Shown: positions 1-7,882, numbered from the stretch's first letter. The stretch is DNA of 64,000 nucleotides from CAVXDY01 sp963721335 (GCA_963721335.1 CAVRIV010000004.1:30247-94246); one strand, 5' to 3'. Made by a program: numbers and translations. The notes: generated by a model from the letters alone, not told the origin.

Positions 1-19
1 AGCGAGGTCTCGGGAAGGC

Positions 20-706
20 CTACCCGGGGACGGGGAGGACGTACAGGCCTGCGGCGGCGCGCTCGCCGATGGCGCGCTCCTCGCCGCCGATGGCGACGGT
101 CATCTGCCCCGCGGCGGCATCGACGCGGCGGACCTCGAGGTCGGTGCCCGGCACCAGGTTCTGCTCGTAGAACCAGTGGAGCAGGTCGCCGTCGTGCTCT
201 GCCAGGCGCACGATGCGTACGAAGCCGGCCTCGATCTGCGCCAGCGATCGCAGCTCCGCGTTCTCCTTCTGCTCGAGGGAGGGGTCCACCGGCCACCCGT
301 GAGGGCACCGGTCGGGATGCCCGAGCTGCGTGTCCAGCCGCTCCACCATCTCGTCGCTGAACGCGTCGCCCATCTCGTCGGCGTGGACGTGCGACTCGGC
401 CGCCGAGTAGCCCATGAAGTCGGTCAGGAACCGCTCGATGATCCGGTGGTTGCGCACGATCCGCTCGGCCTCGGCGCGCCCGCGCTCGGTGAGGAGCGGA
501 CCCTTGCGCGGCCCGCGCTCGATGAGGCCGTCCGCCTCGAGCCGCTTCATCATCTCGCTCGCGGTCGGCGGGGTGACGTGGAGCATCTCCGCCACCCGGG
601 CCGCCGGCGCCGGCGCCTCCTTCACCACGGGGCCGTACTCGCCCACGGGGAAGGCGAGGAAGTAGATCGCCTCGAGGTAGTCGTCCACCGAGTGTGCCCG
701 GGCCAC
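20..706 (-). CDS. DtxR/MntR-family metal-dependent transcriptional regulator
   Basis: Predicted cytoplasmic repressor that senses Fe2+ or Mn2+ and controls metal uptake or storage genes. The 228-residue protein has the family order: an N-terminal winged helix (residues about 1-75, with the recognition segment VTPPTASEMMKRLEADGLI), a dimerisation and metal-binding domain rich in His, Glu and Asp (HVHADEMGDAFSDEM, then CPHG), and a C-terminal FeoA/SH3-like domain beginning near LVPGTDLEVRRV. It is divergent from the USP-like gene and shares a short intergenic region with it. Which metal it senses cannot be told from sequence alone; the window also holds a ferritin/encapsulin pair and a Mn-riboswitch TerC gene, either of which could be in its regulon. 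Confidence 0.88.
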   Translation of the reverse strand: MARAHSVDDYLEAIYFLAFPVGEYGPVVKEAPAPAARVAEMLHVTPPTASEMMKRLEADGLIERGPRKGPLLTERGRAEAERIVRNHRIIERFLTDFMGYSAAESHVHADEMGDAFSDEMVERLDTQLGHPDRCPHGWPVDPSLEQKENAELRSLAQIEAGFVRIVRLAEHDGDLLHWFYEQNLVPGTDLEVRRVDAAAGQMTVAIGGEERAIGERAAAGLYVLPVPG

Positions 707-780
707 GCATGAATCCTACCGGGACGGCGCTCCCCCGTCGCCCTAGCGCCTTCCCCGCGCTTTTGGCAGTCTTACCGGCC

Positions 781-1572
781 ATGAGCCCGCCGTCTGGACC
801 CGGGGCGAGCCCTCGGCGCATCCTGGTGATCGCCAATGAGACCTGCGCCGGCCGGGCCGTCGTCGACGAGGTCCTCTACCGCGCCGGACCCGGTGGAGAG
901 GTGCTCGTCGTGGCCCCCGCGCTCGCCCGCTCGCGACTCGAGCACTGGCTCTCGTCCGACCTCGAGCGCCGGCAGGCCGAGGCGCTCGACCGCCTCGACG
1001 CGTCGGTGAGCGCCTTCACGGCGGCCGGTCTCTCAGCCCGCGGGCACCTGGGCGACGCCGACCCGCTGCAGGCCCTCGACGATGCGCTGCGCATCTACGA
1101 CCCGGACGAGGTGATCATCTCGACCCACCCGCCGCGGCACTCGAACTGGCTCGAGCGCAATGTCGTCCGGAGGGCGCGTGAGCGGTACGCCAAGCCGATC
1201 ACCCACGTCGTCGTGGACCTCGAGTACGAGAGCGCGGAGACCTCGCTCGACACGCGTCCGCCCCTGGCCTCGGAGCGGCCCCCCGTGAGGGTGTTCCACG
1301 CCAGCGACTACGACGAGGCCATCGAAATCCGGGAGGCCGGCTTCCGCGACGGGCCCACGGACGACTCGCGCTCGGGCGTCTGGGTCACCGACCGCCCACC
1401 CGCCGACGACCTCTCGGACACCCAGCGGGTGCTGTTCGCCGTGGACGTCCCCGAGGACCTGGTCGAGGGCTACGTCGAGGGGGGCTCGCCCGGCGAGCGC
1501 CGGTTCCTCGTGCCGGCCGAGCTGCTCAACCGCCATGGCCCGCCGGTGGTCGAGGGGGACTGGTCGGAGTAG
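781..1572 (+). CDS. USP-like nucleotide-binding-fold protein with an extra C-terminal domain
   Basis: The first 150 residues look like a universal-stress-protein Rossmann-type fold: RRILVIANETCAG strand-loop, a central LVVAPAL strand and a DEVIISTHP strand. The last 100 residues form a separate domain beginning VRVFHASDYDEA, with a His near its start, a GF turn and a GVWVTDRP segment. That pattern is reminiscent of small ADP-ribosyltransferase-like folds, but I cannot confirm it. I chose the ATG at 781 because the upstream in-frame stretch overlaps the divergent regulator's start and is not conserved-looking. No enzymatic role is assigned. Confidence 0.7.
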   Translation: MSPPSGPGASPRRILVIANETCAGRAVVDEVLYRAGPGGEVLVVAPALARSRLEHWLSSDLERRQAEALDRLDASVSAFTAAGLSARGHLGDADPLQALDDALRIYDPDEVIISTHPPRHSNWLERNVVRRARERYAKPITHVVVDLEYESAETSLDTRPPLASERPPVRVFHASDYDEAIEIREAGFRDGPTDDSRSGVWVTDRPPADDLSDTQRVLFAVDVPEDLVEGYVEGGSPGERRFLVPAELLNRHGPPVVEGDWSE

Positions 1573-1614
1573 GCGCGGATCGGCGACGTCAACCTGAACC
1601 AGCCGCGCTTCGAG

Positions 1615-2013
1615 GTGACGCCGATCGGAAGGGTCGAGTCTCCTCTGACCGATCCCGCGTCGGCCCCGAAGCAGGGCGACGAGGGGGCTCCGGACGCGTG
1701 GCTCGCCTTCGATCCTTCGCTGGTCGAGGGTCTGGAGGGGATCCGGGAGGGGGACGAGGTCATCGTCGTCACCTGGCTCGATCGTGCGCGCCGCGACGTC
1801 CTGCGGGTGCATCCGCGCGGCGACGCCTCGAGAGCGCAGCAGGGCGTGTTCAGCACCCGCTCCCCCCACCGACCGAACCCGATCGGGCTGCATCGGGTCG
1901 AGATCGCGTCGATCGACGGAGGCAGAGTCCGGGTCCGCAACCTCGAAGCGGTGGACGGGACGCCGATCGTCGACGTGAAGCCTCTGCTCAGCGGCGACAT
2001 CGCCGAGCGCTGA
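1615..2013 (+). CDS. trmO: TrmO/TsaA-family tRNA (m6t6A37) methyltransferase
   Basis: Members of this family N6-methylate the t6A37 base of tRNA-Thr using S-adenosylmethionine. The 132-residue protein has the TsaA signature: the N-terminal TPIGRVES strand, LDRARRDVLRVHP, and the diagnostic FSTRSPHRPNPIGLHRV block followed by LEAVDGTPIVDVKPL. It is shorter than the E. coli enzyme and consists of the TsaA domain only, as in many actinobacteria. The start is uncertain: GTG 1615 leaves almost nothing before TPIG, and CTG 1594 would add a more usual leader (NQPRFEV), but neither has a clear ribosome binding site. It runs into the hydrolase gene with a 2-bp gap. Confidence 0.85.
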   Translation: MTPIGRVESPLTDPASAPKQGDEGAPDAWLAFDPSLVEGLEGIREGDEVIVVTWLDRARRDVLRVHPRGDASRAQQGVFSTRSPHRPNPIGLHRVEIASIDGGRVRVRNLEAVDGTPIVDVKPLLSGDIAER

Positions 2014-2015
2014 GG

Positions 2016-2678
2016 ATGGCCACCTATGTGCTGATCCACGGCGCCGGTGACGTCGCATGGTGCTGGCACCTGCTGGCTGCGGAGCTGCGTGAGCGGGGCC
2101 ACGACGTGGTGGCGATGGACCTGCCGTGCGACGACGAGTCGGCCGGGCTGTCCGAGTACGCCGACACCGTCGTCGAGGCCATCGGCGACCGCACCGACCT
2201 CGTCGTGGTGGCCCAGTCGTTCGCCGGCTTCACCGCCCCGCTCGTCTGCGACCGGGTCCCGGTCGACCTGCTGGTGCTGGTGGCCGGGATGGTGCCGTCG
2301 CCGGGCGAGTCCGCGGCGGAGATGTTCGCCAACACCGGCTACGAGCAGGCGGCGCGCGATTCGGACGCGCACGACGACAGCGAGATCGCCGTCTTCTACC
2401 ACGACGTCCCGCCCGACCTGGCGGCCGAGGCGCTGAGGAGGGGGCGGGCTCAGGCCGAGAAACCGGGACGGGAGCCGTGGCCGCTCGAGGCGTGGCCGGA
2501 CGTGCCGACCAGGTACCTCCTGTGCCGCGAGGACCGGATCTTCCCGGCCGATTGGGTCCGGCGGGTCGTCCGCGAGCGCCTGGGCATCACCCCCGATGAG
2601 ATCGACGGCGGCCACTGCCCCTTCCTGAGCCGCCCCACGGAGCTGGCCGAGCGCCTCGAGGCCTACCGGGCCGGCTAG
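2016..2678 (+). CDS. alpha/beta-fold hydrolase
   Basis: A 220-residue cytosolic hydrolase of the small esterase type, related to the plant methylesterase/hydroxynitrile lyase and RsbQ-like families. It begins YVLIHGAGDVAWCW (oxyanion-hole HGxG-type motif). The nucleophile elbow reads VVAQSFAGF in place of GxSxG, the acid lies near REDRIFP, and the catalytic His is in GGHCPFLSRP. All three triad positions are therefore present, but the elbow is unusual (A-Q-S-F-A). Its ATG lies 2 bp after the trmO stop, so the two genes are probably co-transcribed. The substrate is unknown. Confidence 0.8.
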   Translation: MATYVLIHGAGDVAWCWHLLAAELRERGHDVVAMDLPCDDESAGLSEYADTVVEAIGDRTDLVVVAQSFAGFTAPLVCDRVPVDLLVLVAGMVPSPGESAAEMFANTGYEQAARDSDAHDDSEIAVFYHDVPPDLAAEALRRGRAQAEKPGREPWPLEAWPDVPTRYLLCREDRIFPADWVRRVVRERLGITPDEIDGGHCPFLSRPTELAERLEAYRAG

Positions 2679-2760
2679 ATGCAGATCGGCTGCGTCGTCA
2701 AAGATGTGCGCGTCGTGGCCAGGGTCGTGGTGGCCGGCATCCGGCCTCTATGGTCTTCCC

Positions 2761-3210
2761 GTGAGGTTTCTGGCGAAGTTGCTCCTCGGCGACGGGACGC
2801 TCGAGCCGGAGCTGCGGGCGGCGCTCGAGTCGGAGGGGCTCGTCCTGATCGAGGAGGGGCTCCGGGGAAGCGTTCGCTACAGGCGATTCCGGGCGCCCGG
2901 CAGGCGCCACCACGGCAAGGTGACGCCCGAGCGGATCGGGCTCGCGGTCAGCGAGGAGCGCTTCGTCGTCTACTGCCGCTCCGGCCGTGTCGAGCTCATC
3001 GACACGCCGTTCTCGAACCCGCGCCTGAGCATGTTCGACATCTCCCTCAGGGATCACGACACGGTCGCGATCCGGATCGACTACGACCGCGGCGACGTGC
3101 CGAACGTCTCCGGCGAGGTCACGATCCTGGCGAGGACCCCGAAGGCCGCGAACGTCGTCGACCACGTCCGCGCTCGCCTCGGGGGCGCCGACGCCCCTAT
3201 GCCTCGGTGA
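2761..3210 (+). CDS. conserved hypothetical protein, possible PH-like fold
   Basis: A 149-residue soluble protein of unknown function. It has no signal peptide or membrane segment. It alternates short beta strands (VRYRRFRAPGRRHHGKVTPERIGLAVSEE broken by turns; RFVVYCRSGRVELIDTPF; DTVAIRIDYDR; EVTILARTP), as in bacterial PH-like or lipid-binding domains, and ends in a helix. GTG 2761 is preferred because the longer reading frame adds only a non-conserved leader. Its last 14 bp overlap the convergent cyclophilin gene. Confidence 0.6.
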   Translation: MRFLAKLLLGDGTLEPELRAALESEGLVLIEEGLRGSVRYRRFRAPGRRHHGKVTPERIGLAVSEERFVVYCRSGRVELIDTPFSNPRLSMFDISLRDHDTVAIRIDYDRGDVPNVSGEVTILARTPKAANVVDHVRARLGGADAPMPR

Positions 3211-3913
3211 TCGTCACCCCGTAGATGTAGATCGGCTGCGTCGGCTTCTGGGTGGCGGGGTCGCCCGGGTCCGCGTCGGGGTCGGCGAAGCCCTCGATGC
3301 GCTGCGCGACGTCCAGTCCCGAGGTGACCTTCCCGAAGCGGCTGTAGTCGTTCGGCAGCTGCGATCCGTCGCCGGTGACGATGAAGAACTGCGAGCCGTT
3401 GGTGTTGGGGCCCGAGTTGGCCATGGCGACGGAACCCGTGGGGTAGCCGTCGTCCGGCAGCTCGTCGTCGAACGCGTAGCCGGCGTCTCCGGAGCCGGTG
3501 CCGGTGGGGTCGCCGCCCTGGATCACGAAGCCGGCCACCACGCGATGGAAGGTGAGGCCGTCGTAGAACCCCTGGCGGGCGAGGAAGACGAAGTTGTTCA
3601 CCGTCGCGGGGGCCGCGGCCGCGTCGAGGGCGATGACGATGTCGCCGCAGGATGTGGTGAGGGTCGCGGTGTAGCTGCGCGACGTGTCGATGGTCTGCGG
3701 GGGCGGCGCCGGGTAGGACTTCGGATCGGGAGGCGGGTCCGGGGCGCGGTCGGTGCAGGTGCCCTCGGCCGGCGCGGTGGCGGCGACCGTGGCGGCGGGG
3801 CCGGCCCCGGTGCCGCCGGCCCCGTCGTCGCTCCCGCCGCAGGCCGCGGCCAGCAGGGTCCCGGCGACGAGCAGGACGAGGCCGGCGGTCAGAGACGGTC
3901 GCGTGCGGCGCAT
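3197..3913 (-). CDS. secreted lipoprotein cyclophilin (peptidyl-prolyl cis-trans isomerase)
   Basis: Catalyses cis-trans isomerisation of X-Pro bonds in proteins outside the membrane. The N-terminus is a lipoprotein signal peptide (RRTRPSLTAGLVLLVAGTL, then lipobox LAAAC at about residues 21-25), followed by a Gly/Ala-rich linker. The cyclophilin core begins YTATLTTSCGDIVIAL and contains FHRVVAGFVIQGGDP (active-site Phe-His-Arg and Gln), GSVAMANSGPNTNGSQFFIV and YSRFGKVTSGLDVAQRI. It is a complete single-domain enzyme of the bacterial PpiA type. Its start codon is 13 bp from the inverted-repeat element at 3927-4088. Confidence 0.93.
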   Translation of the reverse strand: MRRTRPSLTAGLVLLVAGTLLAAACGGSDDGAGGTGAGPAATVAATAPAEGTCTDRAPDPPPDPKSYPAPPPQTIDTSRSYTATLTTSCGDIVIALDAAAAPATVNNFVFLARQGFYDGLTFHRVVAGFVIQGGDPTGTGSGDAGYAFDDELPDDGYPTGSVAMANSGPNTNGSQFFIVTGDGSQLPNDYSRFGKVTSGLDVAQRIEGFADPDADPGDPATQKPTQPIYIYGVTITEA

Positions 3914-3926
3914 CGGCGGGGGAGTC

Positions 3927-4088
3927 AGTGTCCTGAGTCGTTAGTTCGTATGCAGGCTCCCGTGCGAATCTCCAGCGAGACAAGGACGCAGATCCCCCGC
4001 AATATCGGGAATATTGTGGGGGTCGAGGACGCTGTATCGCGATGAGATGCAGCCGGGAACTGCCACGCAATTAGCGACTCAGGACACT
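3927..4088. repeat. 162-bp inverted-repeat (MITE-like) element with internal hairpin
   Basis: The ends are an 18-bp inverted repeat (3927-3944, AGTGTCCTGAGTCGTTAG, and 4071-4088, TTAGCGACTCAGGACACT) matching at 16 of 18 positions. The interior is less GC-rich than its surroundings and contains a second inverted repeat (3992-4003 with 4012-4023, CCCCCGCAATAT against ATATTGTGGGGG) that can fold into a long hairpin. It has no credible coding capacity. The right end overlaps the stop codon of the membrane-protein gene at 4087. No clear target-site duplication is visible. It could be a miniature inverted-repeat element or a bidirectional terminator between two same-strand genes. Confidence 0.5.
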
Positions 4089-4773
4089 AGTGCGCGGGGT
4101 GGAGGTGGTCCCCGGGCCCTGTCGGGTGAGGGTGCAGCTCGAAGTACGTGAGCGTGGCCGCCGCCGCGACGAACGGGCTCACCAGCGTGTTGCCGACCGC
4201 CGTCTGGACGAAGCTGCTCACCGCGCCGCCCATCGGCAGGACCGCGGCTCCGACCGTCAGGCTCACGACCAGCTCGACCACGAGCGTCACGATGGCCACG
4301 CCGAAGACCGGCCAGCCGTGCCCGCGCACCAGGGCGCGGCTGCGGCCGAACGCCGGCAGGACGCCCTGGCCCTCCAGGACCACGACGGGGGACAGCACGA
4401 ACCACCAGGTCAGGAGCACGAGCCCCGGCACCACCAGCAGCAGGAACCCGATGAAGATCGCGACGGCCGCGAGCACCCCGGCCACCGCCAGCACCAGCAG
4501 CCGGGGGCCGGTCTGGCGGAAGGTCTCGGCGACGCTCAGGTCGGGGCGCCCGAGGCGCACGTCGTCCACCGCCCTCACCAGGGCCCCGTTCACCAGGAAC
4601 AGGGCGGACAGGTTGAGGACGTTCGCGCCCACGATTCCCGGCCAGCCCGCGAGCGCGAGGAGTGCGGTGACGGCGCCGAGCGGCACGAGCACCACGGCGG
4701 CGATGCTCACGAGGTGGCGCCAGTGGGCCCGGTAGACCTCCCACGAGCGCCGGAGGACGTCGCCCGGCTCCAT
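4087..4773 (-). CDS. multi-pass membrane protein (GPDPase-membrane-domain/DUF7544-like)
   Basis: A 228-residue integral membrane protein with about six hydrophobic segments, including HLVSIAAVVLVPLGAVTALL, LLVLAVAGVLAAVAIFIGFL, VPGLVLLTWWFVLSPVVV and VFGVAIVTLVVELVVSLTV. The order, with a soluble start (DVLRRSWEVYRAHW), then ...RPDLSVAETFRQT and a final cytoplasmic tail, matches the poorly characterised family related to the membrane domain of glycerophosphodiesterases. It follows the ABC-2 permease by 25 bp on the same strand, so it may be an accessory of that exporter. Function is unknown. Confidence 0.65.
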   Translation of the reverse strand: MEPGDVLRRSWEVYRAHWRHLVSIAAVVLVPLGAVTALLALAGWPGIVGANVLNLSALFLVNGALVRAVDDVRLGRPDLSVAETFRQTGPRLLVLAVAGVLAAVAIFIGFLLLVVPGLVLLTWWFVLSPVVVLEGQGVLPAFGRSRALVRGHGWPVFGVAIVTLVVELVVSLTVGAAVLPMGGAVSSFVQTAVGNTLVSPFVAAAATLTYFELHPHPTGPGDHLHPAH

Positions 4774-4798
4774 GTCGTCGCGATCCTAGTGACCGCGT

Positions 4799-5584
4799 TC
4801 AGGTGCGGATTCCCACCCCGCGCGCGAAGGTCACCCCGGCCCAGCCGACCATGACGACCGCGAGCCCGAGGGTCACGGCCAGCGCCGCCCCGGCGTCCAC
4901 CTCCGAGGACCCGAGCATCCCGTGCCGCGCGGCGACCACCATGTAGAGGATGGGGTCGGCGTGCGTCAGCGCCCGCCAGGGCTCGGCCAGCGCGTCGATC
5001 GAGTAGAAGACGCCGCCCAGGAACACCAGCGGCTGGATGACCAGGTTGCCGACCACGTTCTGCTGCTCCCAGCCGGTGGAGTACAGGCCCACCACGATCC
5101 CGAGGGCCGAGAAGGCGAGGCTCGTGCCGACCAGGGCCAGGACGAGCATCGCCGGGTGCTCCACCGGGAAGGTCACGAACACCCGGGCCACGACCAGCGT
5201 CAGCGCGCCGATGATCAGGCTGCGCACGACGCCGCCGCTCATGTAGCCCACCAGGAGGTGCGAGGCGCTCATCGGGCTGCTGGCGGGGTCCTCGATGAAC
5301 CCGTCGTTGCGGGCCTGGTAGATCGACGTGGCGTTGTTGCCGAACGCGGATGTGGCGACGCCCATCAGCACCAGCCCCGGCACGATGAAGCGCTCGTAGG
5401 GCACGCCGTCCACCACGCGGATCTGGTCGCCGAGCGCGACCCCGAAGACCACGATGAAGAGGGTCGCCGCCACGACCGGCGGGGCGATCGTCTGGGTCCA
5501 GAGGCGCAGGACGCGCAGCACCTCGCGCTCGGCCAGGGCGCCCACCCCGCGCCATCGCAGGCGCCGCAGCTCGGCGGTCGTCAC
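4799..5584 (-). CDS. ABC-2 type transporter permease
   Basis: Membrane subunit of an ABC exporter. The 261-residue protein has the ABC-2 layout: a short cytoplasmic start, a first membrane helix (IAPPVVAATLFIVVFGVAL), an amphipathic section with ERFIVPGLVLMGVATSAF, the family segment ASPMSASHLLVGYMSGGVVRS, and five further helices including VIQPLVFLGGVFYSIDAL. The GTG start overlaps the stop codon of the ATPase gene as GTGA (5581-5584), so translation of the two is probably coupled. It resembles DrrB/NodJ-type permeases; the substrate is unknown. Confidence 0.9.
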   Translation of the reverse strand: MTTAELRRLRWRGVGALAEREVLRVLRLWTQTIAPPVVAATLFIVVFGVALGDQIRVVDGVPYERFIVPGLVLMGVATSAFGNNATSIYQARNDGFIEDPASSPMSASHLLVGYMSGGVVRSLIIGALTLVVARVFVTFPVEHPAMLVLALVGTSLAFSALGIVVGLYSTGWEQQNVVGNLVIQPLVFLGGVFYSIDALAEPWRALTHADPILYMVVAARHGMLGSSEVDAGAALAVTLGLAVVMVGWAGVTFARGVGIRT

Positions 5585-6330
5585 CGGCCCACCACCTGGA
5601 GGTAGACGTCCTCCAGCCTCGGGGCGCCGAAGCGGTCGCGCAGGTCGCGAGGCGCCCCCTCGGCCACGATCCGCCCTCCGTGGATGAAGGCCACGCGCTC
5701 GCAGAGCTCCTCGGCCTCCTCGATGTAGTGGGTCGTGAGGAGGATCGAGGTCCCGTGGGCGTGCAGCGAGCGGATGTAGGCCCACAGGTCGTGGCGCAGC
5801 TCCAGGTCGACCCCGGCCGTGGGCTCGTCGAGGATCACCAGGCGCGGGCGGTGGAGCAGGGCGCGGGCGAGCAGCAGGCGCCGCCGCATCCCGCCGGACA
5901 GGCGGTCGGCGTAGCCGGCCGCCTTCGGCTCCAGGTCGAAGGCGAAGAGCATCTCGTCCGCCCGGTGCCGGGCGTCGGCCCGGCTCATGCCGAAGTAGCG
6001 GCCGTGCAGCGTGAGCAGCTCGCGGACCGGCACGAACCGGTCGAGGGCGACCTCCTGGGGCGCGTACCCGATCGCTCGCCGCGCGCGGTCGGCGCCCTCG
6101 CCCCACGGCGGGTCGCCGAACACCCGGATCTCACCGCCGGAGGGCCTCGTGAGCCCGACCACGCTGCGGATGAGCGTGGTCTTGCCCGCCCCGTTGGGCC
6201 CCAGGAGCCCGACGAACGCCCCCTCGGGCACCTCCAGGTCGAGGCCGTCGAGCGCGATCACGCCGCCGGCGAAGCTCTTGGTGACCCCCGTGCACGAGAG
6301 GGCCGCGACGCCGCCCGCCGTCGCTACCAG
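5581..6330 (-). CDS. ABC transporter ATP-binding protein
   Basis: ATPase partner of the permease at 4799-5584. It contains Walker A GPNGAGKTT, a Q-loop at YAPQEV, the signature LSGGMRRRL, Walker B LVILDEPTAGVD and the switch His in LLTTHYIEEAE. The first ATG/GTG in frame (GTG 6261) would cut off the first strand of the fold. Extending the frame gives the typical start ALSCTGVTKSFAGG, and the only plausible initiator upstream is CTG at 6330-6328, overlapping the stop of the Lin0512-like gene. I therefore give 6330 as the start; 6261 is the conservative alternative. Confidence 0.85.
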   Translation of the reverse strand: MVATAGGVAALSCTGVTKSFAGGVIALDGLDLEVPEGAFVGLLGPNGAGKTTLIRSVVGLTRPSGGEIRVFGDPPWGEGADRARRAIGYAPQEVALDRFVPVRELLTLHGRYFGMSRADARHRADEMLFAFDLEPKAAGYADRLSGGMRRRLLLARALLHRPRLVILDEPTAGVDLELRHDLWAYIRSLHAHGTSILLTTHYIEEAEELCERVAFIHGGRIVAEGAPRDLRDRFGAPRLEDVYLQVVGR

Positions 6331-6647
6331 CCCACCTGCACGACGGCCACGGCGCAGATGAGGTGATCCTCCCCGGGTCCGGCGTCGGTTCCGTTCGGCA
6401 TGCGCAGCCCGCCGGGCTCCGCCGTCACGGTCACCCGGCCGTAGGGGAACTCCGCGGCCACCTCGTCGGCGCGGACCGCCTCGTGGCCGGGCACCGCCAC
6501 CCGTACCTCCACGCGCATGTCGGCGCGGTCGCCGGAGGGGATCAGGTCGCGCACGCCCGGCAGCGACGTGCGCCCGATGGCCTCACGCACGGCGCGCCGC
6601 GCGGCCGTGGTGGCGTCCTCCCCCACGAGGTCGACCCCGAGCCCCAT
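6324..6647 (-). CDS. Lin0512-family conserved hypothetical protein
   Basis: A small protein of about 110-120 residues matching the conserved Lin0512 (TIGR02058-type) family, which has no known function. The recognisable core is EMGLGVDLVGEDATTAARRAVREAI, then the strand-rich middle MRVEVRVAVPGHEAV, and the C-terminal ICAVAVVQVGW. The true start probably lies upstream of ATG 6647, because family members have a strand (here FPVFLEMG) just before this Met. No ATG, GTG or TTG is available there, so the N-terminus is unresolved. It sits first in the exporter operon. Confidence 0.65.
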   Translation of the reverse strand: MGLGVDLVGEDATTAARRAVREAIGRTSLPGVRDLIPSGDRADMRVEVRVAVPGHEAVRADEVAAEFPYGRVTVTAEPGGLRMPNGTDAGPGEDHLICAVAVVQVGW

Positions 6648-6687
6648 CTCGAGGAAGACCGGGAAGGACGCCCCGCCCTCCGGTGCC

Positions 6688-7098
6688 TCAGACGCCGTCG
6701 TCGTCCCGCTGGCCCCGCAGCTTGCGCATCACCACGAACACGCTGCCGGCGATCGCGCCGAGGATGGCGATGATGCCGAACGCGCGCTTCGCCCCGCTCT
6801 TCTTCTTGGGCTTCGCCTCGTCCACCAGGCTGCTCACGGCCTTCTGCAGGTCCTGGACGCTGGACTCGACGCGCTTGTGGAGCTTGCGGTTCTCGGCGAT
6901 CTTGCGAGCGGCCTTGCTCGGCTTGTTCTTCTGGATCTCCCCGGTCACCTCGCGCCCGGTGGCGAACGCCTGACGGATCGCGTCGTGGAGCTCGGGGTCG
7001 TTGATCGCCTTCTGGACGATGGGGCGCACTGTCTCGACCAGCGCGCTCGCGCGATCCGTTGCCACCGCTCCCGCGCTCCTGGTGCGCTGCTTGATCAT
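6688..7098 (-). CDS. hypothetical protein with C-terminal membrane anchor
   Basis: From ATG 7098, which has a strong ribosome binding site (AGGGAGG, 6 bp upstream), the protein has 136 residues: a helical soluble part (ETVRPIVQKAINDPELHDAIRQAF, then a Lys/Arg-rich coiled stretch), one membrane helix (FGIIAILGAIAGSVFVVM) and a short charged tail. The reading frame stays open upstream to GTG 7248 and would add a second hydrophobic basic segment (RRKAAVGYATFVIARLLARR). Actinobacterial small proteins often begin that way, so a longer form of 186 residues is possible. No family is recognised. Confidence 0.55.
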   Translation of the reverse strand: MIKQRTRSAGAVATDRASALVETVRPIVQKAINDPELHDAIRQAFATGREVTGEIQKNKPSKAARKIAENRKLHKRVESSVQDLQKAVSSLVDEAKPKKKSGAKRAFGIIAILGAIAGSVFVVMRKLRGQRDDDGV

Positions 7099-7389
7099 GA
7101 GCCCTCCCTGTCGGTCGTGCTGTCCGTTTGACTCGTTCGGCCCGTTCGACCGCTGAGCCCCGAACCGTCGGCGCACCTCGCGGCGCGCCAGAAGGCGCGC
7201 GATCACGAAGGTTGCGTACCCCACGGCGGCTTTGCGGCGGTTGAACACGTCACGAGTGTAGTGCCGTTTCCGGTCCTGCGTAAAACCCGCCATCGCACGA
7301 CGACGGGTCCGCAGGCCGCGGGGTGGGGTACCATCCCCCGGGGCCTCGACGGTGAGGCTCGCAAACGCGTTCGAAACGAAGGATGTTCA

Positions 7390-7593
7390 ATGGCTGAGGG
7401 TGTCGTGAAGTGGTTCTCCTCCGAGAAGGGCTACGGATTCATCACCCCCGATGACGGGGGCAAGGATCTTTTCGTGCATTTCTCGGAGATTCAGGGATCG
7501 GGATACCGGAACCTCGAAGAGGGCCAGCGGGTCAGCTACGAGGCGACCGAGGGCCAGAAGGGCCCCCAGGCCTCCAACGTGGCGCCGCTCTAA
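7390..7593 (+). CDS. cspA: cold-shock-domain RNA chaperone
   Basis: A 67-residue single cold-shock domain protein that binds single-stranded RNA or DNA and melts mRNA structure. Both RNA-binding motifs are intact: RNP1 KGYGFI and RNP2 LFVHF, within the usual frame (VVKWFSSEKGYGFITPDDGG, then GQRVSYEATEGQKGPQASNV). The ATG at 7390 follows an AAGGA ribosome binding site and gives the normal family length. It lies just upstream of infA on the same strand, an informative pairing of two OB-fold translation factors. Confidence 0.97.
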   Translation: MAEGVVKWFSSEKGYGFITPDDGGKDLFVHFSEIQGSGYRNLEEGQRVSYEATEGQKGPQASNVAPL

Positions 7594-7625
7594 GCGGCAC
7601 CGGAGCCCATCGCGAAGGAGCGATT

Positions 7626-7853
7626 CTGGGAACCAAGCAGAAGGAAGAAGCGATCGAGGTGGAGGGCGAGGTCACCGAGGCCCTCCCGAACACGATGTTC
7701 CGCGTCATGCTCGACAACGACCACGAGGTCCTGGCCCACATGGCGGGGAAGCTTCGCCGGTTCCGGATCCGGATCAACCCCGGGGACCGGGTGAAGGTCG
7801 AGTTGTCGCCGTACGACCTCACCAGGGGTCGCATCACCTTCCGCCTCAAGTAG
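7626..7853 (+). CDS. infA: translation initiation factor IF-1, probable CTG start
   Basis: OB-fold factor that binds the A site of the 30S subunit during initiation. The sequence is almost canonical: EVEGEVTEALPNTMFRV, then NDHEVLAHMAGKLRRFRIRI, then GDRVKVELSPYDLTRGRITFRLK. The first ATG/GTG in frame (GTG 7659) would remove about 11 residues, including the usual K.EAIEVEG start. CTG 7626 sits 5 bp after a perfect AAGGAG (7615-7620) and gives 75 residues, close to the usual 72-73. I therefore place the start there; this would be a rare non-AUG/GUG/UUG initiator in a translation factor gene. Confidence 0.93.
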   Translation: MGTKQKEEAIEVEGEVTEALPNTMFRVMLDNDHEVLAHMAGKLRRFRIRINPGDRVKVELSPYDLTRGRITFRLK

Positions 7854-7862
7854 CCGCCGGGA

Positions 7863-7882
7863 CCGCCGCCCCCAGGCGGCGG
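7863..7882 (+). terminator. GC-rich hairpin after infA
   Basis: A perfect 8-bp stem (CCGCCGCC, 7863-7870, with GGCGGCGG, 7875-7882) around a CCCA loop begins 9 bp after the infA stop. There is no T-tract, so it would be an L-shaped terminator or a transcript-stabilising hairpin of the kind common in high-GC bacteria. Confidence 0.4.

Noticed and set aside
414..712. Plus-strand open frames opposite the DtxR gene
   Set aside because: They mirror the regulator's codons, have Arg/Ala-biased low-complexity translation and no ribosome binding site. High GC makes long antisense frames common here.
1033..2615. Long minus-strand frames covering trmO and the hydrolase
   Set aside because: The products are Arg/Asp/His-rich with no domain similarity and shadow well-supported plus-strand genes.
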